A DNA stretch of 28,012 bases. Source: Bacillota bacterium (GTDB taxonomy: Bacteria > Bacillota > Clostridia > Christensenellales > SZUA-584). How positions within the stretch are numbered: position 1 is the stretch's first letter; each line of letters starts with the position of its first letter. The DNA is taken from NCBI GenBank assembly GCA_023408075.1, contig JAEYKW010000020.1, forward strand, positions 1 to 28,012, in the 5' to 3' direction. The notes below the pieces were generated by a model. That model did no database searches. It was not told where the DNA came from and was given only the letters and a program-made list of their open reading frames with translations. Position numbers and translations under genes: made by a program. Below are positions 6,505-14,551 of this stretch, one piece after another.

Positions 6505-7536
6505 TTGGATATATTAGCAACAGTACTGAGCATTGTCGGCGCGATGCTGGTCATCGGCATAATCATTATGGTTCATGAGCTGGGGCATTTCAGCGTCGGC
6601 CGCGCATGTAAAATTAAAGTCATGGAATTTTCGGTCGGGTTTGGCCCCAAAATTGCGCAGTGGGTCAAAAAAGATATTTTATATTCTGTCCGCTGGATTT
6701 TCCTTGGCGGATACACGAAATTCTACGGCGAAGATGAGGACCTCAATGACCGGCTCGCGTTTAATAACCAGCCCGCCGGACGGCGCGCGCTGACGATTTT
6801 CGCGGGGCCTGTGTTTAACATTCTCTTTGCCTTTATTCTTGTCATCATCACACTGGGAGCGTTCGGCGATTTTGCGCCGATGATCGTTAACGTTCAGGAG
6901 GGCAGCACGGCCCAGCAGGCGGGGCTGCAGACGGGCGACGTAATACTCGAGATGAACGGCGTCAAAATGGATTTTGAAATGGAAATCGAATCTGCCAAGC
7001 GCGCGTCCGACCATGTCAGCATGCCGATTACGGTACAGCGCGGCGATCAGACGCTTGAATACAATATTCCGTATGTATACAGCGAGAAAGATAACGCTTA
7101 TATCGTGGGTATCAGCATCGGTGGCCAGCGCAAGACATTTGACTTCGGCGAAGTGCTGGCGCTGTCGTTCAAATGGATGTTCCTTGTGGTCAAGGAAACG
7201 ATACTCGCCATACTCGGGCTGTTTGCGGGCCGAGGAACGGAAAATGCGATGGGCGTCGTCGGTATGGCAGATTATCTCGGCCAGGCGATCAGAAGCAGCT
7301 TTGAGAGCGTACTGCGCCTCGGTGTTGCCATCAGCATCAGCCTTGGCATATGCAATCTGCTGCCGCTGCCCGCGCTCGACGGCGGACGGCTCGTGTTTAT
7401 CGGCATTGAAAAGGTGTTCAGAAAGCCCGTGCCGAGAAATGTGGAAGGCATGATCCACTTCGTGGGGTTCGCGCTGCTGATTGTGGTCTTTATTCTGATC
7501 ACCTATCAGGATATCTCGAAGATGTTCAGCGGCTGA
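6505..7536 (+). CDS. rseP: Site-2 intramembrane metalloprotease RseP/RasP
   Basis: This family cuts transmembrane segments of anti-sigma factors and leftover signal peptides. The 343-residue protein has the zinc motif HELGH (His24, Glu25, His28) in its first membrane helix. A PDZ domain covers about residues 120-190 (VNVQEGSTAQQAGLQTGDVI). The second catalytic motif is NLLPLPALDGG (residues 284-294), in which Asp292 is the third zinc ligand. The last helix ends near the C-terminus. The start is TTG at 6505, preceded by AGGGAG. Its place between dxr and ispG is typical of Clostridia. The substrate here is unknown. Confidence 0.95.
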   Translation: MDILATVLSIVGAMLVIGIIIMVHELGHFSVGRACKIKVMEFSVGFGPKIAQWVKKDILYSVRWIFLGGYTKFYGEDEDLNDRLAFNNQPAGRRALTIFAGPVFNILFAFILVIITLGAFGDFAPMIVNVQEGSTAQQAGLQTGDVILEMNGVKMDFEMEIESAKRASDHVSMPITVQRGDQTLEYNIPYVYSEKDNAYIVGISIGGQRKTFDFGEVLALSFKWMFLVVKETILAILGLFAGRGTENAMGVVGMADYLGQAIRSSFESVLRLGVAISISLGICNLLPLPALDGGRLVFIGIEKVFRKPVPRNVEGMIHFVGFALLIVVFILITYQDISKMFSG

Positions 7537-7540
7537 TTTT

Positions 7541-8590
7541 ATGAACAGGCAAACCAAAGAAATCACGTTCGGCGGCGTACGCATCGGCGGCGGCGCGGAC
7601 GTGCTGATACAATCGATGACCAACACGGATACGGCGGATGCGGCGGCGACCATTGCGCAGATCGGGCGCCTCGAAGAGGCGGGCTGCGAAGCCGTGCGCT
7701 GCGCGTTTTACGCAGAGAGCTGCGCGCCCGCGTTCCGTGAGATTAAAAAGCACATGCACGTGCCGCTTATTGCGGACGTGCATTTTGATGCGCGGCTGGC
7801 CGTGCTCGCGATGGAAAACGGCGCCGACAAGGTGCGCATTAACCCCGGCAACCTGCGCGGCGAGCACGCGCTCGAAACGGTGGTGGACAAGGCCAAAGAG
7901 ACGGGAGCCGCACTGCGCATCGGCGTGAACGCGGGGTCTCTCGAAAAGCGGCTGACCGATAAGTTCGGCGGGCCGACGCCTGAGGCGCTCGCGCAGAGCG
8001 CGACAGATTGGGTGAACCGCGTCTATGACATGGGGTTTGAGCGCGTCGTGGTATCCATCAAAGCGTCTTCGGTGCCCACGTGCGTCGCGGCGAACCGCGC
8101 GTTTTCCGCTGTGTGCACCGCACCGCTGCACATCGGCATCACCGAGGCGGGCACCTACGAGAACGCGATTGTCAAATCGGCGGTGGGGCTGGGCGCGCTG
8201 CTGCTTGAGGGCATCGGCGACACGGTGCGCGTGTCGATCACGGGCGACCCGGTAAGCGAGATTGAAGCTGCCAGACGCATTCTGCAAAGCGCGGGTGTGC
8301 GCACATTTTATCCCGAGGTGATCAGCTGCCCTACGTGCGCGCGCACAAAGATTGATGTGGCGGCGCTCGCAAAGAGCGTGGAAGATATGCTTAAAAAAAG
8401 GCCGCGGCCTGTGACCGCAGCGGTAATGGGCTGCATCGTCAACGGGCCCGGCGAAGCGAAGCACGCGGACATCGGCATAGCGGGCGGCGATAAAAAAGCG
8501 GCGCTGTTTGCCAAGGGCGAGCTCATCGGCACGTTCGCCGAAGAGGACATTTTAAACGCTTTTGTTCACTATCTGGATACTCATTTCTAA
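7541..8590 (+). CDS. ispG: 4-hydroxy-3-methylbut-2-enyl diphosphate synthase
   Basis: IspG is a [4Fe-4S] enzyme that reductively opens methylerythritol cyclodiphosphate to HMBPP, the penultimate MEP step. The 349-residue product is the short bacterial form: a TIM barrel followed by a cluster domain. Conserved blocks are VLIQSMTNTDTADAAAT, PLIADVHFD, RINPGN and RIGVNAGSLE. Cluster ligands are Cys263 and Cys266 (SCPTCART), Cys298 (MGCIVNGPGE) and probably Glu305. It begins four bases after rseP without a clear ribosome binding site, so translation may depend on coupling to rseP. VRCAFYAESCAP is a divergent version of the usual VRV(S/A)VP segment. Confidence 0.95.
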   Translation: MNRQTKEITFGGVRIGGGADVLIQSMTNTDTADAAATIAQIGRLEEAGCEAVRCAFYAESCAPAFREIKKHMHVPLIADVHFDARLAVLAMENGADKVRINPGNLRGEHALETVVDKAKETGAALRIGVNAGSLEKRLTDKFGGPTPEALAQSATDWVNRVYDMGFERVVVSIKASSVPTCVAANRAFSAVCTAPLHIGITEAGTYENAIVKSAVGLGALLLEGIGDTVRVSITGDPVSEIEAARRILQSAGVRTFYPEVISCPTCARTKIDVAALAKSVEDMLKKRPRPVTAAVMGCIVNGPGEAKHADIGIAGGDKKAALFAKGELIGTFAEEDILNAFVHYLDTHF

Positions 8591-8604
8591 GATAAGGATT
8601 GACT

Positions 8605-8610
8605 AGGGGG
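8605..8610 (+). promoter_or_regulatory. Ribosome binding site deciding the polC start
   Basis: AGGGGG lies six bases before the TTG at 8617. The in-frame TTG at 8599 has AAGGA directly against it with no spacing, so it is a poor start. Confidence 0.65.
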
Positions 8611-8616
8611 CAACGG

Positions 8617-11600
8617 TTGAAACCGGATAATTTTTTCGCCGCGCTGAAAAACAGTGTCGGTGTGGATGAACGCTATGATCTGCAGTTTGAAAAAGCACAG
8701 CACGACGTGAAAAATTCGCGCCTGCTGATACACTTTTGCTGCAACCTGCTGCCGGCAGATGCCTGCCTGTCCATAGAAAATTACGTCAAAGAAAACGTCG
8801 ATAAAAACGCCGAGGTTTTTTTTCAATACAAGGATATAGACGAAAATAACACTGCGCAGTTTGAAGCGCATGTAAGGGAGCTGTGCCTTGCGTACAGGCA
8901 GGCCTTCGCGCCCTTTCTTCAGCGCTGCCGGATATCGCTTAAGGGCAACACACTGCATGTGGATTTTGCGGACGATCTCGCGCCGGAGCTGTTTTCCTCG
9001 ATGGGCGTGAAGGATTATCTCACGGGATATATTCAGCGGTGCCTCGGAGATGCCGCCTCGGTGAGAATCGGGCGGTGTGCGCCCGATGCGCTGCCGGTGC
9101 CCGTGCGTAAAAAGGCCGCGAAGGCGAAAAGTGTGGCGGTGGAAAAATCAGCTCCGGAGCCGGTCAAACAACCTGATAAACCGGCCAAAGCCGTCAAAGA
9201 GGAGCCCAAAAAAGAGCATACCCCGCTTATACACGGCAAGCATGTGCTGGGCGAGTTAACGCCCATCAAGGAGCTCTCCGAACTCACGGGCGCATGCGTG
9301 ATCAGCGGGCAGATGATGGATTTAAAGTCGTTCGACATCAAGAACGAAACGCGCGGCAAGAAGTCCATCATCGTTTTTAACGTGACGGATTTATCTTCGA
9401 CGGTGACCTGCAAGGCGTTTGTGGGGCGCGACAACCGCGATGAGATTATGGAGCGCATGCAAAAGGCCTCGGCGCTGCGTGTGGCGGGTACGGCGGCATA
9501 CGACAGCTTTTCGCGCGAGCTGACCATTACGGTCAAAAGCATCGAGGAAGCAAAGGCGGTTCGGCGCGAGGATCATGCGGAAATCAAGCGCGTCGAGCTG
9601 CACATGCACACGAATATGAGCGCGCTCGACGGCTGTGCCGACGAGGTGGATGTGGTCAAACGCGCCGCCGCGTTCGGGCATGAGGCCGTGGCGATTACGG
9701 ACCACGGCGTGGTACAGGCGTTTCCGCGTGCGTTCGATACCGCAAAGAAGCTCGGCATCAAAGTGATATACGGCATGGAAGCGTACATGTTCGACGATGT
9801 CGGCTTTTCATACAGCGAGGAATTCGCGGATGAATACGTGGTGTTCGACCTTGAGACGACGGGGCTGAACCCACGGTACTGCGGCATCACCGAAATCGGC
9901 GCGGTGAGGCTGCGCCGGGGAGAGGTTGTGGACACGTTCTCGACATTTGTGAACCCCGAGCAGCCGATCAGCCAGCAGATTACCGACATCACGGGCATCA
10001 CGGACGACATGGTTAAAGACGCACCCAAGATGGGTGAAGCGCTCGAAATGTTCAAGTTCTATATAGGGGATAAGCCGCTGGCCGCGCACAATGCGCCGTT
10101 TGATATGAGCTTCATCAAAAAGCACGGTGAGGACAACGGCATCCGTTTCGACAACCCGTGCCTTGATACGGTGGGGCTGTTAAAGCGCACGTTCCCGAAC
10201 CACAAATCCTACAGCCTCGGGAATCTCGCGGCGGATTTTAATATCAAGCTGCGGCATCACCGCGCGCTCGACGACGCGGAGTGCACCGCCAAGCTGATGG
10301 CGATGGCGATCAAGCAGCTGCAGAATCCGCGTATACAGATCGAAGCGACCGACGAAAAGTCGATGAAGACGAACCACGTCGTGCTGCTCTGCAAAGACAA
10401 AAAGGGGCTGTTCAATCTATATAAGCTTGTCAGTGAATCGCATATCCGGCATTTTTACAGGCGGCCGCGCATTCCGAAGTCACTGCTGATTCAGCACCGC
10501 GAAGGGCTCATCGTCGGGTCGGCATGCGAGCAGGGCGAGCTGATTCAGGCGATACTGCGCTATGCCTCGGACGGTGAAATCGAGGAAATTGCCTCTTTTT
10601 ACGACTATCTCGAAGTGCAGCCGGACGGCAACAATATGTTCATGGTGCGCGAGGGGCGTCTGCGCGATGTGGAAGCCGTGCGCGACATCACACGCCGCAT
10701 CGTGGCGCTCGGAGAGAAGCTCGATAAACCTGTCCTCGCTACATGCGACGCGCATTTCATTGAGCCGCAGGACGAATACTTCCGCCGCATACTGATGCAC
10801 GGGCAGAAGTTTTCGGACGCGGACAATCAGGCGCCGCTGTTTTTCCGCACGACGGACGAGATGCTCCGCGAATTTGCCTATCTCGGCGAAGGCAAGGCGC
10901 GCGAGGTCGTGATTGACAACACGCGCGCGATTGCGGCGCAGGTGGAATCCATCGTGCTGCTGCCGGACGACACCGCGATGCCCGAGATTCCCGACGCTGC
11001 CGAAAAGCTGGAGCAAATGTGCTTTGAAAACGCGCGCGCCAAATATGGCGACCCGCTGCCCGAGAACGTGGAAACGCGCCTGCGGTATGAGCTTGATAAT
11101 ATCATCCATCACGGCTACAGCGTGCTGTATTATATCGCCTACGAGCTCGTGAAGCACTCGCTCGACGACGGCTACCTCGTGGGGTCGCGCGGCAGCGTGG
11201 GGTCGTCACTCGCGGCGACAATGGCGGGCATCACCGAGGTGAACGCGCTGCCGCCGCATTATGTGTGCCCGAACTGCCAACGCAGCGATTTTAACGTGGA
11301 CACAAAAAAATACGCCTGCGGGCCCGATCTGCCGCCCAAAGACTGCCCCGAGTGCGGCACGGCTTACCTGCGCGACGGATACGAGATACCGTTTGCCACG
11401 TTCCTCGGCATCAACGCGGATAAGGTGCCGGATATCGACCTTAACTTCTCGGGTGTTTACCAGCCCGAAGCGCATAAGTTCATATTGGAGTTCTTCGGGG
11501 AAGACCACGTGTTCCGCGCGGGCACCATCAGCAGCATTAAGGACCAGACGGCTTACGGCTTTGTGAAGAACTACCTCGCGGAAAAGGGCATCGTGGCGAG

Positions 11601-12852
11601 CAAAGCCGAGATTGACCGGCTCACAAAGGGCGTATCGGGCACCAAGCGCACCACGGGCCAGCACCCGGGCGGCCTTGTTATATTGCCCAAAAGCCGCGAC
11701 ATCCATGAGTTTACGCCGATTCAGTATCCCGCGAACGACGCGGACTCAGGCAGCGTCACCACGCATTACAACTTCAACTCGCTGCACGACCGGCTCGTGA
11801 AGCTCGATATACTCGGGCATGACGACCCGACCGCATTGCGCATGCTGCAGGACATCACGGGCATTAACCCCAAAGAGGTGCCGATCAACGACGCCGATAC
11901 GCTTTCACTGTTTTCCACGACGCGGGCCCTTGGCTTAAAGCCCGAGCAGATACTCGGCTGCGAGGTGGGCAGCATCGCGATTCCTGAATTCGGCACCAAG
12001 TTTGTGCGCCAGATACTCGTGGAAACGCAGCCCACAACGATTGACGAGCTTGTGCGCATCGCGGGGCTGTCTCATGGCACCGACGTTTGGCTCAACAACG
12101 CGCACGACCTGATACAGGACGGCACGGCCACGCTGCGCGAAGTCATCTGCACACGCGACGATATCATGAACTACCTTGTGGCCAAGGGGATGGACGCGAA
12201 GGAATCGTTCTTCATCATGGAATCGGTGCGAAAGGGCAAGGGGCTTAAGGACGACTGGGAAGCGCACATGCGCGAAGCGGGCGTGCCGGGCTGGTTTATC
12301 GACTCGTGCAAAAAGATCGCGTACATGTTTCCGCGCGCCCATGCCGTGGCCTATGTGATGATGGCGCTGCGCATCGCCTATTTCAAGGTGCATCACCCGC
12401 GTGCGTTTTACGCGACGTATTTCAGTGTGCGCGCCGATAACCTCGATGCGGCTTACCTGCATTCGGGCGAGACAGTGCGTGCGCGCATCGCGCATATTGA
12501 GGCGCAGGGCAAGGCCGCGACGGCGCTCGAACAGTCGCAGCTGACCGTGATGGAAGTCGCGCTTGAGATGTTTGAGCGCGGCATCGAATTTCTGCCGTGC
12601 GATCTGTATCAATCCGACGCGACGAACTGCGTGATTGAGAACGAGGGAATCAGGCTGCCCTTTACAGCGCTCGGCGGCACGGGCGCCTCGGCAGCGCAGG
12701 GCATTGTGAGGGCGCGTGAAAACGGAGCCTTCCTGTCAGTGGAGGATTTGAAAAAGCGGTCAGGCATATCGAGCGCGGTGGTCACGAAGCTCGAAGAAAA
12801 CGGCTGCCTTAAGGGGCTGCTCAAGAGCAATCAGCTGAGCCTCTTTGATTGA
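8617..12852 (+). CDS. polC: DNA polymerase III alpha subunit, gram-positive PolC type
   Basis: PolC is the main replicative polymerase of low-GC gram-positive bacteria, with polymerase and 3'-5' exonuclease in one chain. The 1411-residue product has the full domain order. There is an N-terminal domain, then a low-complexity Lys/Pro/Glu linker (about 160-205). An OB fold follows (about 220-315). The PHP domain, split by the exonuclease, begins near residue 325 with ELHMHTNMS (His329, His331). The exonuclease has VFDLETTGL (Asp411, Glu413) and HHRALDDAECT. The polymerase core has GSRGSVGSS, a zinc site around Cys884/Cys887 with a second Cys pair about 20 residues on, and PDIDLNFSG. It ends QLSLFD, the beta-clamp binding motif. 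TTG at 8617 is preferred over 8599. Confidence 0.97.
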   Translation: MKPDNFFAALKNSVGVDERYDLQFEKAQHDVKNSRLLIHFCCNLLPADACLSIENYVKENVDKNAEVFFQYKDIDENNTAQFEAHVRELCLAYRQAFAPFLQRCRISLKGNTLHVDFADDLAPELFSSMGVKDYLTGYIQRCLGDAASVRIGRCAPDALPVPVRKKAAKAKSVAVEKSAPEPVKQPDKPAKAVKEEPKKEHTPLIHGKHVLGELTPIKELSELTGACVISGQMMDLKSFDIKNETRGKKSIIVFNVTDLSSTVTCKAFVGRDNRDEIMERMQKASALRVAGTAAYDSFSRELTITVKSIEEAKAVRREDHAEIKRVELHMHTNMSALDGCADEVDVVKRAAAFGHEAVAITDHGVVQAFPRAFDTAKKLGIKVIYGMEAYMFDDVGFSYSEEFADEYVVFDLETTGLNPRYCGITEIGAVRLRRGEVVDTFSTFVNPEQPISQQITDITGITDDMVKDAPKMGEALEMFKFYIGDKPLAAHNAPFDMSFIKKHGEDNGIRFDNPCLDTVGLLKRTFPNHKSYSLGNLAADFNIKLRHHRALDDAECTAKLMAMAIKQLQNPRIQIEATDEKSMKTNHVVLLCKDKKGLFNLYKLVSESHIRHFYRRPRIPKSLLIQHREGLIVGSACEQGELIQAILRYASDGEIEEIASFYDYLEVQPDGNNMFMVREGRLRDVEAVRDITRRIVALGEKLDKPVLATCDAHFIEPQDEYFRRILMHGQKFSDADNQAPLFFRTTDEMLREFAYLGEGKAREVVIDNTRAIAAQVESIVLLPDDTAMPEIPDAAEKLEQMCFENARAKYGDPLPENVETRLRYELDNIIHHGYSVLYYIAYELVKHSLDDGYLVGSRGSVGSSLAATMAGITEVNALPPHYVCPNCQRSDFNVDTKKYACGPDLPPKDCPECGTAYLRDGYEIPFATFLGINADKVPDIDLNFSGVYQPEAHKFILEFFGEDHVFRAGTISSIKDQTAYGFVKNYLAEKGIVASKAEIDRLTKGVSGTKRTTGQHPGGLVILPKSRDIHEFTPIQYPANDADSGSVTTHYNFNSLHDRLVKLDILGHDDPTALRMLQDITGINPKEVPINDADTLSLFSTTRALGLKPEQILGCEVGSIAIPEFGTKFVRQILVETQPTTIDELVRIAGLSHGTDVWLNNAHDLIQDGTATLREVICTRDDIMNYLVAKGMDAKESFFIMESVRKGKGLKDDWEAHMREAGVPGWFIDSCKKIAYMFPRAHAVAYVMMALRIAYFKVHHPRAFYATYFSVRADNLDAAYLHSGETVRARIAHIEAQGKAATALEQSQLTVMEVALEMFERGIEFLPCDLYQSDATNCVIENEGIRLPFTALGGTGASAAQGIVRARENGAFLSVEDLKKRSGISSAVVTKLEENGCLKGLLKSNQLSLFD
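12826..12852 (+). repeat. polC tail, copy 1 of a degenerate direct repeat
   Basis: These last nine codons of polC (SNQLSLFD plus stop) recur at 13269-13295 with 23 of 27 identical positions and no gap. Confidence 0.6.
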
Positions 12853-12922
12853 CGTTAATGATCAACGCGGACAGATGCACGTTTTCGGGCTAACCGGGGC
12901 AACATAACGGTAAAGGAGATCA

Positions 12923-13255
12923 GTGAGCCTTATGAATACGGAATGGACATTTGAGACTGAGCGCATCAGCAGCAAAGACGAGCATGGTGAATTAATCGCC
13001 GAAGCGACGTTTCATGAAAAAGCGAACGGCGAATTCGATATCGACCATACCTATGTGGTGCCCCGTTTTAGGGGACAAGGCATTGCGGACGACATGATGA
13101 AGGCGCTCACAGGGCTGATGCGCGAGAAGGGGGTACGAGTGACCGCCAGCTGCTCATACGCCAATGCCTGGCTGAAAAAGCACAAAACCGAGTACGCGGA
13201 CATCATTTCCGGCGAATTGGAAAGCGAAGCGGTGGCCTGCCGCATAACGCCCTGA
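12923..13255 (+). CDS. Small GNAT-family N-acetyltransferase (YjdJ/COG2388 type)
   Basis: This is a 110-residue protein with a minimal GNAT fold. FDIDHTYVVPRFRGQGIADDMMKAL holds the acetyl-CoA pyrophosphate-binding R-G-Q-G-I-A motif, and ASCSYANAWLKKHKTEYADI matches the end of the COG2388 single-domain family. Members are small predicted acetyltransferases whose substrates are mostly unknown. The likely start is GTG at 12923, four bases after AAAGGAG; ATG at 12932 is possible. It lies 70 bases after polC with no terminator between them, so it may be co-transcribed. It is followed by a degenerate copy of the polC 3' end, which suggests that it entered or moved with a local duplication. Confidence 0.8.
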   Translation: MSLMNTEWTFETERISSKDEHGELIAEATFHEKANGEFDIDHTYVVPRFRGQGIADDMMKALTGLMREKGVRVTASCSYANAWLKKHKTEYADIISGELESEAVACRITP

Positions 13256-13268
13256 AAGGACGGGCACC

Positions 13269-13295
13269 AGCAATAAGCTGAGCTTTTTTGATTAA
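13269..13295 (+). repeat. polC tail, copy 2 (non-coding remnant)
   Basis: It would read SNKLSFFD plus TAA, aligned codon for codon with the polC end including the stop position. The frame has a stop just upstream near 13250, so it is not translated as part of a protein. A weaker match extends some 18 bases upstream (CTTAAGGGG versus CTGAAAGGA). Confidence 0.55.
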
Positions 13296-13320
13296 TTGAA
13301 CAGCATGGGGATATATTGAC

Positions 13321-13341
13321 AGGCCATTTTATGGCCTTTTT
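13321..13341 (+). terminator. Rho-independent terminator closing the polC/GNAT unit
   Basis: AGGCCAT (13321-13327) pairs with ATGGCCT (13331-13337) across a 3-base loop and runs into five T residues. It lies 66 bases after the GNAT stop. Confidence 0.85.
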
Positions 13342-13398
13342 CTTATTCATCGGATAAATAAACAGCAAATAAACGAAAATACGACTTAACGAACGTTT

Positions 13399-13428
13399 TT
13401 GAAGGGATTCATATCATTTCAGTTTAAT
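13399..13428 (+). promoter_or_regulatory. Possible upstream promoter of the dehydrogenase gene
   Basis: TTGAAG (13399-13404), an 18-base spacer and TTTAAT (13423-13428) form a moderate sigmaA match. A transcript from here would carry both inverted repeats at 13459-13523 in its leader. Confidence 0.35.
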
Positions 13429-13458
13429 AATCAACAGTAACACTGGAAATTCAGGTCA

Positions 13459-13501
13459 TTTAGATGTTTGATTTTATTTTCACAATGTAATAACATCTAA
13501 A
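13459..13501 (+). promoter_or_regulatory. 10-bp inverted repeat enclosing a candidate promoter and Rex-like site
   Basis: TTTAGATGTT (13459-13468) and AACATCTAAA (13492-13501) are perfect reverse complements separated by 23 bases. Between and partly within them lie TTGATT (13468-13473), 17 bases, and TAACAT (13491-13496), a usable promoter. The stretch 13468-13485, TTGATTTTATTTTCACAA, has the outer TTG...CAA and one full half-site (TTCACAA) of the redox repressor Rex, which commonly controls fermentation dehydrogenases. The left half-site is poor, so Rex control is only a suggestion. Confidence 0.4.
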
Positions 13502-13505
13502 GAAT

Positions 13506-13523
13506 TTCTGAAATTTTTCAGAA
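13506..13523 (+). promoter_or_regulatory. 18-bp palindrome, operator-like, before the dehydrogenase gene
   Basis: TTCTGAAATTTTTCAGAA has 8-base perfect arms around two central bases. It lies 56 bases before the start codon and just downstream of the candidate -10 box at 13491, where a repressor would block transcription. The binding protein is not identifiable. Confidence 0.45.
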
Positions 13524-13579
13524 TAAAAATGACTTCAATTAATTTTGAAATAAAAAATTTATGAAAAGGAAGGACTATT

Positions 13580-14530
13580 ATGAACGTTGCATCAAACAAA
13601 AGTAAGGTTGTCGTCATCGGTGCGGGTAAAGTAGGTTCAACAGTGGCCTACACAATTATGATGAACAATCTGACATCCGAGATCGTGCTTGTGGATGTGG
13701 ACAGGGGCCGTGCACGCGGCGAAGCGCTGGACATCAGTCATGGTATTGCTTATTTTAAGCAATTGACCATAAGGGATGGAGATTTTGAGGATTGCGCCGA
13801 TGCCGATGTCATCATCATTTCGGCGGGTATTGGCCGTCAGCCGGGGCAGACTCGTATTGATCTCGCGCGCACCAATGTGGCCGTCACACGCGACATTCTT
13901 TCGAAGATCATGAAGTATGCGAGCAATCCGATCATCATGCTGATCTCGAACCCGGTGGACGTGCTCACCTACATGGTTCAGAAGGAAAGCGGCCTGCCCG
14001 CTTCGCGCGTTATCGGATCGGGCACAATGCTGGATACCGGACGTTTCCGCTATCTGCTGAGCCAGCACTGCCAGATCGATGTCAGAAACGTTCACGCGTA
14101 TATCGTCGGCGAGCACGGCGACAGCGAAGTGCCGGTGTGGAGCCGCGCCTCGATTGCATCAAAGCCGTTTGACGAATACTGTGAGGATTGCACACGCCGC
14201 TGCCAGAAGATCAACCGTCAGCAGATATTCGAAGAAACGCGCGACGGCGGTGCAGAGATCATCAAGGCCAAAGGGGCCACGTTCTACGGCGTTGCTCTGG
14301 CCGCAACCCGTTTGCTCGGCGCGATTATGGGCGACGAAAATTCTGTGCTGACCGTCTCGACGACATTGAGCGGAAACTACGGCATCAATGATGTGGCCGT
14401 CAGCCTGCCGTGCGTCGTGAACCGCAGCGGTATCGACAGGTATCTCGATATCCGCATGACGGAGGATGAACTCGACCAGCTTCGCCTGTCGGCTGAAAAG
14501 CTCAAAGGTGTTATCAAAGAAGTTTTGTAA
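13580..14530 (+). CDS. ldh: L-lactate dehydrogenase family protein with malate-type specificity residue
   Basis: This is a 316-residue NAD-dependent 2-hydroxyacid dehydrogenase of the LDH/MDH fold. The nucleotide motif is GAGKVG (residues 14-19), with Asp39 choosing NAD. Catalytic residues are Arg92, Asn124, Arg155 and His179 (GEHGDSE). GSGTMLDTGRFRYLL and KGATFYG are LDH-like rather than MDH-like. But the specificity loop reads AGIGRQPGQTRIDL: Arg86 occupies the position of Gln102, the residue that separates lactate (Gln) from malate (Arg) dehydrogenases. The enzyme could therefore reduce oxaloacetate, pyruvate or another 2-oxoacid. A strong AAGGAAGGA site precedes the ATG. A malic enzyme follows 21 bases later. 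The symbol ldh reflects family, not proven substrate. Confidence 0.85.
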   Translation: MNVASNKSKVVVIGAGKVGSTVAYTIMMNNLTSEIVLVDVDRGRARGEALDISHGIAYFKQLTIRDGDFEDCADADVIIISAGIGRQPGQTRIDLARTNVAVTRDILSKIMKYASNPIIMLISNPVDVLTYMVQKESGLPASRVIGSGTMLDTGRFRYLLSQHCQIDVRNVHAYIVGEHGDSEVPVWSRASIASKPFDEYCEDCTRRCQKINRQQIFEETRDGGAEIIKAKGATFYGVALAATRLLGAIMGDENSVLTVSTTLSGNYGINDVAVSLPCVVNRSGIDRYLDIRMTEDELDQLRLSAEKLKGVIKEVL

Positions 14531-14551
14531 TTTTTGAAAGGAAGAGATGTT

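Noticed and set aside
7526..8464. 312-codon minus-strand open frame opposite ispG
   Set aside because: Same reasons; ispG has intact cluster-binding Cys residues in the sense frame.
8599..8616. polC start at TTG 8599
   Set aside because: The Shine-Dalgarno sequence would touch the start codon; 8617 has AGGGGG at good spacing.
14534..14551. Malic enzyme start at TTG 14534
   Set aside because: This codon overlaps the start of the ribosome binding site that serves the ATG at 14552, and the extra residues are not family-like.
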